Assembly (NCBI RefSeq): GCF_003576645.1
Contig: NC_044919.1
Coordinates: 23,640,165-23,704,164, forward strand
Direction: 5' to 3'
Length of the DNA: 64,000 nucleotides
DNA from: Ipomoea triloba
Taxonomy: Eukaryota > Streptophyta > Magnoliopsida > Solanales > Convolvulaceae
Part shown: one piece after another, positions 1 through 10,314 of the stretch
Layout: each line of letters opens with the position of its first letter
How positions within the stretch are numbered: position 1 is the first letter of the stretch
Made by a program: the position numbers and the translations under genes
Notes under the pieces: generated by a model
What the model saw: only the letters and a program-made list of their open reading frames with translations
Databases searched by the model: none
Told to the model about the DNA's origin: nothing

Positions 1-129
1 TTTGAATTGACACAAATGACCAGAAGCAACCAATAATTTCTACATTTAAAAATAAATATGTTAACGCAATTCACAAATAATTCAATTAAGTTATATAAAT
101 AACAAAAAATGTAAATTTAGTTTTCTTAC

Positions 130-594
130 TCTTGATGGTATGGAGCTAAAATAAATCCCCGGTCCTTCACTTTAAGCATGGCATTCATGACATAAGATGT
201 GACCGCATTGTTACTCAAATTCACACTGTCCTTTGAAATCCTTCTTGGGCAAACAAATCCTATTGATACAATTCCAATTTTCTTATACAACCGATAAAGA
301 CGTCTAAAATGTAGATAATTAATAAAAGATAAAAGACTAAAGATTTTTTTTTAAATATAGAAACATTATAAAAGATTTAAAAAATACTTACATTATAAAG
401 ACTTGTATTATTGACACATCGAGTGAATTCATCGTCAATAAGTCTTTAATGTCTTCAAACATCATGAAAACACTATTACTTGAATGATGGAAGACTTCCT
501 CTTCTAGGTCCAACTCAACGTAGTCTAAATTGGAAGGCAAGTGTCTTAGATATGAAACCATATTCTTGGATTCATCTCCCAAGTGTTGCAGCAC
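130..594 (-). pseudogene. CACTA-borne Ulp1/C48-like protease fragment
   Basis: An exon at about 130-303 is bounded by TTTTAG and GTAAG splice signals. It encodes a 58-residue segment running from RLYRLYKKIG through KDSVNLSNNAVTSYVMNAML to GFILAPYHQ. This resembles the region just before the catalytic His of the Ulp1-like peptidases found in CACTA second genes. A preceding exon candidate (388-594) supplies an acidic 68-residue stretch. The catalytic His, Asp and Cys are not in the window, so activity cannot be judged. The family assignment rests on a remembered consensus and is moderate. Confidence 0.5.
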
Positions 595-848
595 ATCTTC
601 AGGAATTAGTGGGGGTTGTAATTTAACTTTGTGACAGATTGATCACCACTTTCAAAATTCATCATATTTGTAGCTCTTGAAATTTCCTACGTGCCAAGAA
701 AATTAAAAGGCTTAACAACAAGTAGAAGATATTAAATTGAACAAGATATTAAAGATATTGAATATTACCTAAAGTTTGTTCAATGGATCAATGGACTGAC
801 AACTACTCCGAGTCGGTGTGTCAAACCTTGGACTAGCGTGTGCATTCT

Positions 849-1480
849 TCATAAAAGATTTGAGTTGAGATTGCATCTGATTAAACTTGGATTGCATATC
901 TTCCATTGTTTGTTTTTTTTTTTTATCTTGTCAGCCACTTTGTCATAATTTTTTTTCTCTATAACCTGAAGATCAATACCTGAATCAACCCTAGATGTTT
1001 TCACATAACTAGACTTACCAAACACATCCCGGAGATTGCTATGCACTCCAACGCCTCTCATATAACCACCGTGTTCATTGGTGCCAATAACTGTTGATAA
1101 TATATCATTTTGACGGGTTGGTTGGAATGATCATTGAGTCATCTCTTCACACTTCTCGACCTATTGCAACACAAGATATATAAATTACATGTTAGCATTC
1201 TCATTAATACAATTTTTTATTAAATAATAATGTGTTAATAGTAATAAAACTAATAAAACATGATTATTAAGTTTACCCTGAACTCTTCAGTTTTATGATT
1301 TTCAACAAATTTGTTCTATTGCTTTTCATTCAAGAAACCATATAACTCTATGGGAGAGTTATATTTAGGATTGTTTTTGTTGATGAAATCACGCACCAAT
1401 CTTGATTTGAAAATTTTCCAACGCAACCCTACAATCCTCACGATATTTTTTTAATGATTCATTTGGGATATTAAACTCTT
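849..1480 (-). pseudogene. CACTA second-gene (Transposase_24-like) fragment
   Basis: Minus-strand frames contain GTNEHGGYMRGVGVHSNLR, similar to the GxGxxxxxGRVRGVG motif common in plant CACTA ORF2 proteins. A Lys-rich coiled segment follows (KVADKIKKKNKQW). Upstream, at 1,270-1,420, the frames carry ELYGFLNEKQ and similar pieces broken by stops and frameshifts. No uninterrupted gene remains. The fragment lies between the Ulp1-like exon on its left and the N-terminal exon at 2,093-2,347 on its right, which matches the expected order. Confidence 0.45.
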
Positions 1481-1528
1481 TCTAAATAACGATAATAAAA
1501 AAAAACCAATTAGAACTTTCATGATGTT

Positions 1529-1531
<3 letters not shown>

Positions 1532-1585
<54 letters not shown>
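1532..1585. repeat. (TA)n microsatellite, left flank of MITE
   Basis: An uninterrupted TA dinucleotide run of about 54 bp directly abuts the left inverted repeat of the MITE at 1,586. A second run abuts its right end. Confidence 0.95.
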
Positions 1586-1589
<4 letters not shown>

Positions 1590-2014
1590 TTAGGATTATA
1601 TGATATCACTTGTTTAGGTAAGTTCGTGAGATCAGATCTTGTGCATCCATGTAATAATTTAATGGTCTAGATTGATTTAAGATTCTAAGTTAAAGTGTGT
1701 GTGAACGGTCATAAAGTGTGTGTGAAAGGTGATTAAATGAGTGCAAACGGTGATTAAATGTGTGCGAACGGAGTGAGTGAGTCAAACAATCTAGACCATT
1801 AAAAATTTTTAGATTGATGTATAAGATTTGATCTCAAAATATTTTAATGGTCTAAATTGATTAAGATTCCAAGTTGAAGTGTGTGCGAACGGTGATTAAA
1901 TATGTGCAAACGAAGTGTGTGTGTCAATCAATCTAGACCATTAAAAAATATATCAATGCACAAGATGTGATCTTACGATCTTACCTAATCAAGTGGTCTC
2001 ATTGGAACTCTACC

Positions 2015-2017
<3 letters not shown>
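1586..2017. mobile_element. MITE inserted in a (TA)n microsatellite (Micron-like layout)
   Basis: The ends are imperfect inverted repeats of about 85 bp. The left end reads through CACTTGTTTAGGTAAG, ATCTTGTGCAT and TTTAATGGTCTAGATTGATT. The reverse complement of the right end reads CACTTGATTAGGTAAG, ATCTTGTGCAT and TTTAATGGTCTAGATTGATT. The interior has short direct repeats around GTGTGTGAACGGTGATTAAATG. (TA)n arrays flank both ends, as known for Micron-type MITEs that target or create TA microsatellites. No coding sequence is present. It interrupts the spacing between CACTA exons. Confidence 0.7.

Positions 2018-2051
<34 letters not shown>
2018..2051. repeat. (AT)n microsatellite, right flank of MITE
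   Basis: An AT dinucleotide run of about 34 bp follows the right inverted repeat of the MITE. Confidence 0.95.
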
Positions 2052-2053
<2 letters not shown>

Positions 2054-2092
2054 TAATGATCAATATATAAATTACCTTAAGATCCAGCTAAA

Positions 2093-2347
2093 TTATTCTT
2101 TAATTCCCTTGGAGACTTGAGTCCAACCTTTGATGTTAATATCCACGTGATGATGAACCAAAGTGCCAAGATAGTTTGAGAAATCCTTTGCATTTGGGCC
2201 AATAGGCCTACATTCATTATCGATGCCAATTGTCAAAAGCTCACCAGTTGGTTTTTTCTTTTTCATTTTCTTACAAGATGTAGGTTCTCTTGTTCTAGGC
2301 ACTGAGGTAGGCTCTATAGTCTCTATAGGCTCTGTATGATCGGCCAT
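2093..2347 (-). pseudogene. CACTA second gene, N-terminal exon fragment
   Basis: An 84-residue minus-strand reading frame starts at an ATG and contains a basic patch (SCKKMKKKKPTG), then TIGIDNECRPIGPNAKDFSNYLG. The latter is close to the N(D/E)xGRPIGxN...SxLGxLVR motif of plant PTTA/En/Spm transposase proteins. It ends near GWTQVSKGIKE at a splice-like position. It sits just downstream of the DUF4216 segment, as expected for the second CACTA gene. It is isolated from its downstream exons by the MITE at 1,586-2,017. Confidence 0.55.
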
Positions 2348-2455
2348 GAATATATATACCTACACATGCATAAGATAACAATATTATTAAAAACATCTCT
2401 CTCTATATATAAAAACATGTTATAAAAAAAACAAATAAGATTACATTTTTAGAAA

Positions 2456-3480
2456 TTATATTATCAGATGGTTAACCGACAATCCTTCTCCATGATCAAT
2501 ACGCATGTAACTAGCATCAATGTTATCTTCACCTAAAGCCACAGGTTGAATATCAATAGAAAATGGTGGGATTTCATCAAAGTGGTAATATTCTTCTTCA
2601 TCCACAACATCACCAACACCAATAATATTTCTTTTCCCTTGCAAGACAACTGACCACTTACTATCAATAGGATCAGAAACATAGAAGACTTGTTTAGCTT
2701 GAGATGCAAGTATAAACGGTTCATCATGATATCCTAGCTGACCAAAATGAACTAAGGTAAAACCCAAATCATATACTCAGACACCCCGTCTGTTATCAAC
2801 CCAAGAACATTAGAATAGAGGAATCTTAAACACCTTATAATCAAGTTCCCAAATTTTTTCAATGACTCCATAGTACGACATAGCAACATCTACCGGGTTA
2901 GTGTCTTTAGCACTAGAATACTCTCTTAATAGTGCTATTAATGTCACTCCACTATTTTGCACTATACTTTTTACATCTTGACATTTTATATAAAACGTAT
3001 ACCCATTAATATCATATCCTTCATAAGAGTTCACAAGAACATCAAGGCCATACGCTAACCACTGAATGGTTTCATTGATATTATTTGACACTTGAGATAA
3101 CTCTTGCATCACTGTATCTTTGAACTAGTTGATAAATGTGTTATTATGTTCATTTGTCGCCCATCTTTCACCCTTAGAAGGATTTTGTTGCCTTAGAATA
3201 GACATGTGTTGATCCAAGTATGGATGAACTTCAGAAAGGTGTTGTAGTATGAGATGATAAGCCTGATTTCGCATTTTTGCACTTCGGAGAATAGCTTTAA
3301 ACCCAATGGTACCTTTTCATGTGAGTCTTCCTTCATGACGCGATTTAAGAATACCAATGGACTCAACATTAGACAAATAATCAATACAGAAATCAATGAC
3401 TTCTTCAATGCCATAAGCTTCAATTATACTCCCTTCTAGTCGATATCGATTTCTCACATATCCTTTCAAAATTTTCATGT
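2456..3480 (-). pseudogene. CACTA transposase C-terminal part: DUF4218 end plus DUF4216
   Basis: Reading right to left, the frames give HHMKILKGYVRNRYRLEGSI and EVIDFCIDYLSNVESIGILK (DUF4218), then INETIQWLAYGLDVLVNSYE, GYDINGYTFYIKCQDVKSIV and QNSGVTLIALLREYSSAKD (DUF4216). The segment closes with QAKQVFYVSDPIDSKWSVVL, typical of the DUF4216 C-terminus. Several stops and frameshifts break the frame (for example between 3,112 and 2,767). The 5' half of DUF4218 is displaced to 7,650 by the repeat-rich insertion. Family recognition is confident and function is lost. Confidence 0.8.
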
Positions 3481-3717
3481 GATGAGTAAATGTGGTGATA
3501 GTAAAAAGAGGATGAAAATATCGTTCAGCTGAGGATTGGGGCTATGGCACATACTTGTATGAATTATAAGATTCTAAACACTAATGTATTAGAATTCAGA
3601 AGGATCCAAGTAAATTATGACTGAGTATGGAAAATAAACTAATATTTAAAGGAATGCAAATTAAACAGGGAATAAACTTATATGAATAAAGATGGGTCCA
3701 AATTTCGGGTATTGCTA

Positions 3718-3759
3718 TCTTGGGTAGTTTGAACGACAACTGTCTTGCTTTTGGGTCCT
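3718..3759 (+). repeat. 42 bp direct repeat, left copy
   Basis: It begins TCTTGGGTAGTTTGAACGAC and ends GCTTTTGGGTCCT. It matches 7,565-7,606 over its full length by eye. Confidence 0.85.
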
Positions 3760-3799
3760 ACCAGTGGTTCCGAGGTGGTTTGGGAGTAATTAAGTGTCT

Positions 3800-3935
3800 A
3801 ATTTTTTTTTTGAAGAGTGGCCGAGGTCGGGCCTCGGCCAAGAGTGGCGAGGTCGGCCTCGGCCAAGGTACGCCGAGGTCAGCCTCGGCCAACTTGGCCG
3901 AGGCCGGCCACGCCTCGACCAAGTTCCATTTTTTT
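3800..3935. repeat. GC-rich GGCCGAGG/CCTCGGCC palindromic cluster
   Basis: The words GGCCGAGGTC, CCTCGGCC and GCCTCGGCCAA recur on both strands, giving strong potential for intrastrand pairing. The same words recur at 5,100-5,510, on the far side of the 104 bp array. Confidence 0.7.
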
Positions 3936-3974
3936 TGACGTTCTTGCGTGCGAGCTCACCTCGACCGGTCGAAG

Positions 3975-5070
3975 GTTTTCTCTCCCGTCAGGTAGCTAGC
4001 AAGATCGGATCTCGTGCCGCCCTAAGGGATTAGAGTGTGGTGTTTTTGAAACCAAGTCTTCGGCTTGACTTAGAAAAATACTCTCCCGTTAGGTAGCTAG
4101 CGAGATCGAATCTCGTGCCGGCCGTAAGGGAATAGAGTTTTGTGTTCTTTGAAACCAAGCCTTCGGCTTGACTTAGAAACACACTCTCCCGTCAAGTAGC
4201 TAGCGAGATCGGATCTCGTGCCGGCCCAAAGGGAATAGAGTTTGGTGTTCTTTGAAACCAAGTCTTCGGCTTGACACAGAAAAACACTCTCCCGTCAGGT
4301 AGCTAGCGAGATCGGATCTCGTGCCGGCCGTAAGGGAATAGAGTTTGGTGTTCTTTGAAACCAAGCCTTCGGCTTGACTCAGAAAAACACTATCCCGTTA
4401 GGTAGCTAGCCAGATCGGATCTCGTGCCGGCCTTAAGGGAATAGAGTTTGGTATTCTTTGAAACCAAGCCTTCGGCTTGACTCAGTGAAACACTCTACTG
4501 TCAGTTAGCTAGCGAGATCGGATCTCGTGCCGGCCCTAAGGGAATAGAGTTTAGATTTTAGATTTTTATTTTTAGCCTTCGGCTTGACTCAGAAAAACGT
4601 TCTCCCGTCAGGTAGCTAGCGAGATCGGATCTCGTGCCGGCCCTAAGGGAATAGAGTTTTGTATTCTTTGAAACCAAGCATTCGGCTTGACTTAGGAAAA
4701 CACTCTCCCGTCAAGTAGCTAGCGAGATAGGATCTCGTGCCGGCCTTAAGGGAATAGAGTTTGGTGTTCTTTGAAACCAAGCCTTCGGCTTGACTCAGAA
4801 AAACACTCTCCCGTCAGGTAGCTAGCGAGATCGGATCTCGTGCCGGCCCTAAGGGAATAGAGTTTGGTGTTCTTTGAAACCAAGCCTTAGGCTTGACTCA
4901 GAAAAACATTTTCCCGTCAGGTAGCTAGCGAAATCAGATCTCGTGCCGGCCCTAAGGGAATAGAGTTTGGTATTCTTTGAAACCAAGCCTTCGGCTTGAC
5001 TCAGGAAAACACTCTCCCGTCTGGTAGCTAGCGAGATCGGATCTCGTGCCAGCCCTAAGGGAATAGAGTT
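3975..5070 (+). repeat. Tandem array, ~104 bp monomer, 11 copies
   Basis: The word GTAGCTAGC recurs near 3,991, 4,093, 4,196, 4,300, 4,403, 4,504, 4,612, 4,717, 4,819, 4,921 and 5,023. Each is followed by GAGATCGGATCTCGTGCCGG, then GGGAATAGAGTTT and CCTTCGGCTTGACTCAG. The unit contains the palindrome CGAGATCGGATCTCG and the hairpin AAGCCTTCGGCTT. Spacing is 101-108 bp. One unit (around 4,550) has a replaced segment. Both the unit length and the lack of distinct spacers exclude CRISPR. Confidence 0.95.
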
Positions 5071-5079
5071 TAGATTTTA

Positions 5080-5510
5080 TATTTTTATTTTTATTTGTTA
5101 TCATTGTGGCCAAGGTGTGGGACCTCGGCCATGGCCGAGGTGGTGTGCCACTTGACAAGCAGGACACTGCTTGAAGAAGGTGACGCCACTTGATGAGCAG
5201 GACGATGCTTGAAGAAGGCGACACCGTGGATGGGGAGACGACGCCATTGAGGATGCGACGCCACTTGATAAGCAGGTGACGCCGTGGATGAGGCGGTGAC
5301 GCCACATATGAGGCGACCCCACTTTATTTGTTATCATTGTGGCCGAGGTGTGGGACTTTGGCCACATTGCCCGAGGCACGGGGCCTCGGCCATGGCCGAC
5401 GTGACAACCTCGGCAAAAATTGGTCGAGATGACGACCTCAGCAAAAATTGGTTGAGGTGACGACCTCGGCCCAAATTGGCCGAGGTGATGACCTCGGCAT
5501 ATTTATGTTG
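5080..5510. repeat. Degenerate repeat block with GGCCGAGG words
   Basis: Two copies of a TTTATTTGTTATCATTGTGG word (about 5,090 and 5,322) precede GGCCGAGGTGTGGGAC units. These are followed by GACGACCTCGGC repeats of about 30 bp. Short unselected frames on the minus strand are by-products of the repeats. Confidence 0.7.
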
Positions 5511-5529
5511 TTTTTTATTTTTACGTAAT

Positions 5530-6920
5530 TTGAGAGGTGACGCCACCTGAGGAGGATACGGCGCACTTGAGGAGGCGGCGCTGCTCGAGGAGGTGACGTA
5601 GCGCTGCTCGAGGAGGTGGCGTTGCTCGAGGTGGTGACGTTGCTCGAGGAGGTGACGCCGCTCGTGGAGGCGACAGAGGCACCAGTGGAAGATGCAAATG
5701 CACAAGTGCAGGAGGCGGATGCTTAAGTGGAGGAAGCAAACGCACTTGAGGAAGAAGCAAACGCACTTGAGGAGGATACGACGCACTTGAGGAGGCGGCG
5801 CTGCTCGAGGAGGTGACATTGCTCGAGGTGGTGACGTTGCTCGAGGAGGTGATGTTACTCGAGGAGGTGACACCGCTCGGGGAGGTGACGCCACTCGTGG
5901 AGGCGACAGATACACCTGTGGAGGATACGAATGCACAAGTGCAGGAGGAGGATGCTCAAATGGAGGAAGCAGAGGAGGTGAACGTACTTGAGGGAGCAAA
6001 CGCCACTGCTTGTAAGTCCACTGCTTTGGATGGGAGCAGCGTTCACTGGGTAACGCCACTACTTACAATAGGTGAACGCACAAGTGAGGGAGGCGGACGC
6101 ACTTGAGTAGGAAGCGCCATTGCTTGGAAGTCCACGGCTTGGATGGGAGCAGCGTTCACCGGGTAGCGCCACTGCTTACAAGAGGTGAACGCACAAGTGA
6201 AGAAGGCGGACGCACTTGAGGAGGAAACGCCCGTGGTTGTTGTTGAGTTGGACGCCACCTGAGGAGGATATGGCGCATTTGAGGAGGCGGCGCCGCTCGA
6301 GGAGGTGACGTTGCTCGAGGTGGTGACGTTACTCGAGGAGGTGACGCCGCTCGTGGAGGCGACAGATGCACCAGTCGAAGATGCGAATGCACAAGTGCAG
6401 GAGGCGGATGCTCAAGTGGAGGAATCAAACGCACTTGAGGAAGAAGCAAACGCACTTGAGGAGGATACAACGCACTTGAGGAGGCGGCGCTACTCAAGGA
6501 GGTGACATTGCTCGAGGTGGTGACATTGCTCGAGGAGGTGACGCTACTCGAGGAGGTGACGCCGCTCGGGGAGGTGAGCCGCTCGTGGAGACGACAGATG
6601 CACCAGTGGAGGATACGAATGCACAAGTGCAAGAGGAGGATGTTCAAGTGGAGGAAGCAAACGCACTTGAGGGAGCAAATGCCACTACTTTTAAGTCCAC
6701 TGCTTGGATGGGAGCAGTGTTCACTGGGTAACGCCACTGCTTACAAGAGGTGAACGCACAAGTGAAGGAGGCGGACGCACTTGAGGAGGAAGCGCCACTG
6801 CTTGGAAGTCCATGGCGTGGATGGGAGCAGCGTTCACTGGGTAACGCCACTGCTTACAAGAGGTGAACGCACAAGTGAAGAAGGCGGACGCACTTGAGGA
6901 AGAAGCGTCTGTGGTTGTTG
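5530..6920 (+). repeat. Complex GC-rich minisatellite (GAGGAGGTGACG / GTGGAGGAAGCAAACGC units)
   Basis: Three large imperfect super-repeats (about 5,540-5,790, 6,250-6,490 and partial copies between and after) are each built from GAGGAGGTGACGTTGCTCGAG words followed by GCACAAGTGCAGGAGGCGGA. In one plus frame the super-repeat reads as an acidic pattern (VEATDAPVEDANAQVQEADA). Stop codons interrupt it and the frame differs between copies, so I do not call a gene. Pro/Arg-rich minus frames are translations of the same repeats. Confidence 0.85.
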
Positions 6921-7344
6921 TTGAGTTGGCTACGGAGATCACCCTTGCGGCGATCTCCCACGCGGTTACTGTTGAGTTGTTTACGAAGATCACCCGAGGG
7001 GTGACCATTGTTCACTCAATGAGAACCATGAGAGTTGCTGGATCCGGGATGACCATTGTTCACTCGATGAGAACCATGAGAGCTGCTGTATCCGAGATGA
7101 CCATCGACAGTGATGAGATGAGCTGGGTGTTTTGTGATTTGTGAAGTTTGCCTGAGATACGATCTCGGCTCTCAATGAAAGCACCAATGACGGTAATAAT
7201 GTGTTACCGGATATTATTTGAGTATTATTGAGTATTTGAGTGCAGTGCTCAGTGTACAAATGAGTTCAGTATGTGTTTTGTCTAAGTTCCAGCGTCGTGT
7301 CTCTAATTTGTGTTGTGAGTCTTTTTATTTCCTTCACCTCAGTA

Positions 7345-7560
7345 ATGGAGCATTAATGCTGAGAAGCTGAACGTTGGGCATCAATGCTGAGGAGCTGAAC
7401 GTTGAGCATCAATGCTGAGGAGCTGAACGTTGGGCATCAATGCTGAGGAGAGGAGCTGAACGTTGGTCATCAATGCTGAGGAGCTTAACGTTGGGCATCA
7501 ATGTTGAGGAGTTGAACCATTGAGCATTGATGCTGAGGAGTGAGGTGTGCTGAGGAGTGA
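7345..7560 (+). repeat. 28 bp tandem repeat (GAGGAGCTGAACGTTGGGCA unit)
   Basis: About seven head-to-tail copies with minor variants of GAGGAGCTGAACGTTGGGCA followed by TCAATGCT. The array ends just before the right 42 bp direct repeat. Confidence 0.9.
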
Positions 7561-7564
7561 GGTG

Positions 7565-7606
7565 TCTTGGGTAGTTTGAACGACAACTGTCTTGCTTTTG
7601 GGTCCT
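7565..7606 (+). repeat. 42 bp direct repeat, right copy
   Basis: It matches 3,718-3,759. Together the two copies bracket about 3.85 kb of tandem repeats, close to the junctions with CACTA coding sequence. Confidence 0.85.
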
Positions 7607-7649
7607 GCTAGTGGCTCCTGGTCGGGTACCCAATTATCTGTCAGCTAGG

Positions 7650-8317
7650 ACCACACATTTTAATTTCCCACACCAAGTGAACTGTAAAATGCACCATAAC
7701 ATCAAAAAGTGGGGGGAAATACATTTCAAACTAGCATAAAGTTACTATCACATCAGCTTACAACGAATCCAACACCTTTGGATCAACAACTTTACTACTA
7801 ATGGCATTGAAAAAGTAACAAAGCTTGGTAATGGCTTGTTTAACATGGTTTTGTAATGGCAATAGGTAACATATGTTGCATTAACACATGACAATCATGA
7901 GATTTCATACCAACCAATTTAAGGTCCTTCATTGAAACAAGTTTTTTAATATCAGATGAATAGCCGGAACGAACCTTGACACCATTCAGACATCTATAAA
8001 AACTTGTTTTCTCCTTTTTAGACAAAGTATAACAAGTTGGAGGTAAGTATGCCCTCTTTCAAGATTCTTGTGGTGCTAATTGATCCCTTATCCTTATTTC
8101 TACCATATCTTTTCTAGCTTTTATACAATCATTTGTCTTAAAACCACGACGTATCAAATGACTCTTAATTTTTTTTAGTCCCACCAAACTTTTTTAGATT
8201 TCTACAATCACAACAAGGACAAACTATATAATTTTCACCAATTTTATTACTTGCATATTTCTCGGCAATTTTTACAAACTCTAAAACCCGACCATTAACA
8301 TATATTCAAGTGTATTG
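7650..8317 (-). pseudogene. CACTA transposase-associated domain and start of DUF4218
   Basis: The minus strand from 8,310 reads NGRVLEFVKIAEKYASNK and GENYIVCPCCDCRNLKKFGG, the Cys-rich transposase-associated domain (PF13963 type). KLVSMKDLKLVGMKSHDCHV (7,880-7,950) and FDVMVHFTVHLV (7,660-7,720) follow, the latter being the start of DUF4218. The stretch between, where the TNP2 catalytic domain should lie, is deleted. Frameshifts and stops are present. The domain's N-terminus (NRSWMYKKR) is displaced to 11,310-11,345 by the LTR retrotransposon. Confidence 0.8.
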
Positions 8318-8322
8318 CGTTT
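8318..8322. repeat. Target-site duplication CGTTT, left
   Basis: The 5 bp CGTTT precedes the 5' LTR and recurs at 11,310-11,314 directly after the 3' LTR. Confidence 0.9.
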
Positions 8323-8624
8323 TGATAGGGAATATACCCCGGCTATACGGCCCTAAGTATTTGATACATACACTGTATACGAATATGGGTGTTGGCCCAT
8401 CCTATATAAAGGGACCTAAACCTACATGTAAAGGACTTTTGGACCTCTCTCCACTCTCTCTCTAAAAACACCTAATGCTCTCTAGATTCAGGAAGGCTAT
8501 TCTCTTGATATTGCAGAAGGGCTATGAATAAAAGGAGCTTTTGGGGTTAAATTCTTGCAAATATTCCTATACTATACATCTCTTGTGATACATACAAAGG
8601 ATATAGAACAATTTAGTTCTATCA
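8323..8624 (+). repeat. 5' LTR of family X copy A
   Basis: It starts TGATAGGGAATATACC and ends TTTAGTTCTATCA, giving TG...CA ends. A TATA-like CCTATATAAAGGG lies at about 8,400-8,412, followed by a CT-rich leader, consistent with an internal promoter in the LTR. Confidence 0.93.
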
Positions 8625-8626
8625 AA

Positions 8627-8644
8627 TGGCGCCGTCTGTGGGGA
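8627..8644 (+). promoter_or_regulatory. Primer binding site
   Basis: TGGCGCCGTCTGTGGGGA lies two bases after the 5' LTR. The first nine bases match the 3' end complement of plant tRNA-Asp, used by many gypsy elements (TGGCGCCGT). The rest diverges. Confidence 0.75.
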
Positions 8645-9649
8645 TCGCAACGAAAAGACTGCATTCTCGATCAAAAAATTGTTGTTATCATCTCTTAATC
8701 TCTTCCTTTCTGGTTTTGGGAGTGAGCTTGGTCCGAGAAAGACTTCACGAATTCTTCCATTTGTTGTCCAGCAAGCACTTTGAGAACCTAGATTTCTGGT
8801 GCATGGAAGGAAAGGAAGATCAAATTGTTTGCATGGTTAGCCTAGATGCTCTGCTCCTGTGGTGGATTGTTCATTGACTTCGCTGGTGAGAAAATCAAAG
8901 CACGAACCACCTATAAAGCATCACCATTGTTATCTACCTCCAGATCAATAACTTCAAACTAACCATTCAACAAATCCAAGTCACATTTTTCTTTGCCACC
9001 TCATTAGCTCGGTTGCCGGAGGGACCCAATCGCGTCACCAACCACTGAGAGTTCTTATGCACCTCCCCCCAGCCCATTCATCCAGAAGAAATGCCATGCA
9101 TGCTGTATTTACTCACCTTTTTGGAGTGTTAAAGCAGAGCACAGTACAACCTCAAGCACATTGTTCTATTTCTAGAATGTCAAGTACAGAGGTTCTTGGC
9201 CGTTGCCTTGCGCTCTTATATATGCTGTTCCGATCCACAATCAGCAGTAGGGGTCAACAACTCGTCATTAATTTCCTTCAAACTGGGGTAGTTAATGGAT
9301 TTCCATCCTGACCCGTTTTGAGCTGCAAAGTGATTGTGGAAGCAAACATAGCATAATGTTTCTTTATCAAACAGCAGAAAAGCTAGAAGCTAGGGAAGGG
9401 GAACCATTTCGCAAATCATCAGTACCTTGTATGAGCAAAAACAAGAGTGTCGTGATGGCTTTGGAATTGGGAGATGGTAGAAATCAAAGATTGCATGCAA
9501 TCTTATTGGTGGGATGCATCGGTGGAAAGTGAAAGCAAAGAGAGTGGCAATTAAATGATTAAATTGCATGCAATCTAATTGCTGGAGGTGGTAGTGGAAG
9601 GAAAGAGAAATGAAATAAGCAAAGTCAAAATGAAAAGAAAAAAAAAACG

Positions 9650-10170
9650 CAATGGGAGCAAGGTGCCCGTTACGGTCCTCGGACCGGTCTTTGTGGGAGT
9701 AAGGTGCCCACCATGGGAGTAAGGTGCCCGTTTATGATCTCCGGACCGATCTTTGTGGGAGTAAGGTGCCCACCACGGGAGCAAGGTGCCCGTTTATGAT
9801 CTCCGGACCGATCTTTGTGGGAGTAAGGTGCCCACCACGGGAGCAAGGTGTCCGTTTATGGTCTTCGGACCAATCTTTTTGGGTGTATAGTGCCCACGGG
9901 AGCAAGGTGCCCGTTTATGGTCCTCGAACCATTTAATTACGACGGCGGTCGGAAAAAACTCTACGACCGAAAAGTCAGAAAAAACTATGGTAGTAAGGTG
10001 CCCGCTCGGTCCTCGAACCGAACTATTATGACGGCGGTCGGAAAAAACGCTACGACCGAAACGTCAGAAAAAACTATGGGAGTAAGGTGACCGCTCGGTC
10101 CTCGAACCGATCTATTACGACGGCGGTCAGAAAAAACGCTACGACCGAAGGGCGTTGGGAGTAAGGTGCC
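9650..10170 (+). repeat. Internal tandem arrays of family X (GGGAGTAAGGTGCCC units)
   Basis: About 60 bp units built on GGGAGCAAGGTGCCCGTTTA and CTCCGGACCGATCTTTGTG are followed by three ~88 bp units with GACGGCGGTCGGAAAAAACG and ACGACCGAA inverted words. The same array, in opposite orientation, sits in the larger family member at 36,900-37,345, so it belongs to the element. Confidence 0.9.
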
Positions 10171-10314
10171 CATTCACAGTCATTAAGATCCGCAAACTCC
10201 ATCAAATGCTCGAGCCCGCCTGTTCGAAGTTGCGACCGAGCGAAGTTGAATTTTAAAGGCTTGTGAATTTTTTAATTCACTTTGTAAATTGTACACGACC
10301 ATGTATATATATTA

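Larger units (their letters stand above)
3481..7650. mobile_element. ~4.2 kb tandem-repeat-rich insertion in the DUF4218 region, class unresolved
   Basis: DUF4218 coding sequence stops at about 7,650 (frame EIKMCGP) and resumes at about 3,480 (MKILKGYV). Everything between is foreign, GC-rich relative to its surroundings and built of tandem arrays. A 42 bp direct repeat lies near each side (3,718-3,759 and 7,565-7,606, starting TCTTGGGTAGTTTGAACGAC). No gag, pol, transposase or Helitron domain is recognisable, and no clean target-site duplication was found. About a dozen DUF4218 residues at the junction are missing. It could be a satellite-rich LTR remnant or another non-autonomous element. 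Confidence 0.6.

Noticed and set aside
3975..5070. CRISPR-like regular array
   Set aside because: The whole 104 bp unit is repeated with no unique spacers, and the DNA is plant nuclear. It is a tandem repeat.
5813..6505. Acidic repeat protein on the plus strand (VEATDAPVEDANAQVQEADA)
   Set aside because: Stops and frame changes between super-repeats, no start context and no non-repeat domain. Noted as a repeat only.
5334..6737. Pro/Arg-rich proteins (SPPRATSPPRA pattern) on the minus strand
   Set aside because: They are translations of the GAGGAGGTGACG minisatellite and have no independent support. Frames shift between copies.
3481..7650. Helitron identity for the repeat-rich insertion
   Set aside because: A CTAG lies near 7,646, but there is no TC start, no convincing 3' hairpin and no A/T insertion site, so the class was left open.
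8626..8877. Protein starting at the primer binding site of family X (also 14,547-14,870)
   Set aside because: The frame begins in the PBS, is short, has no Gag motif and is not kept in the larger family member.
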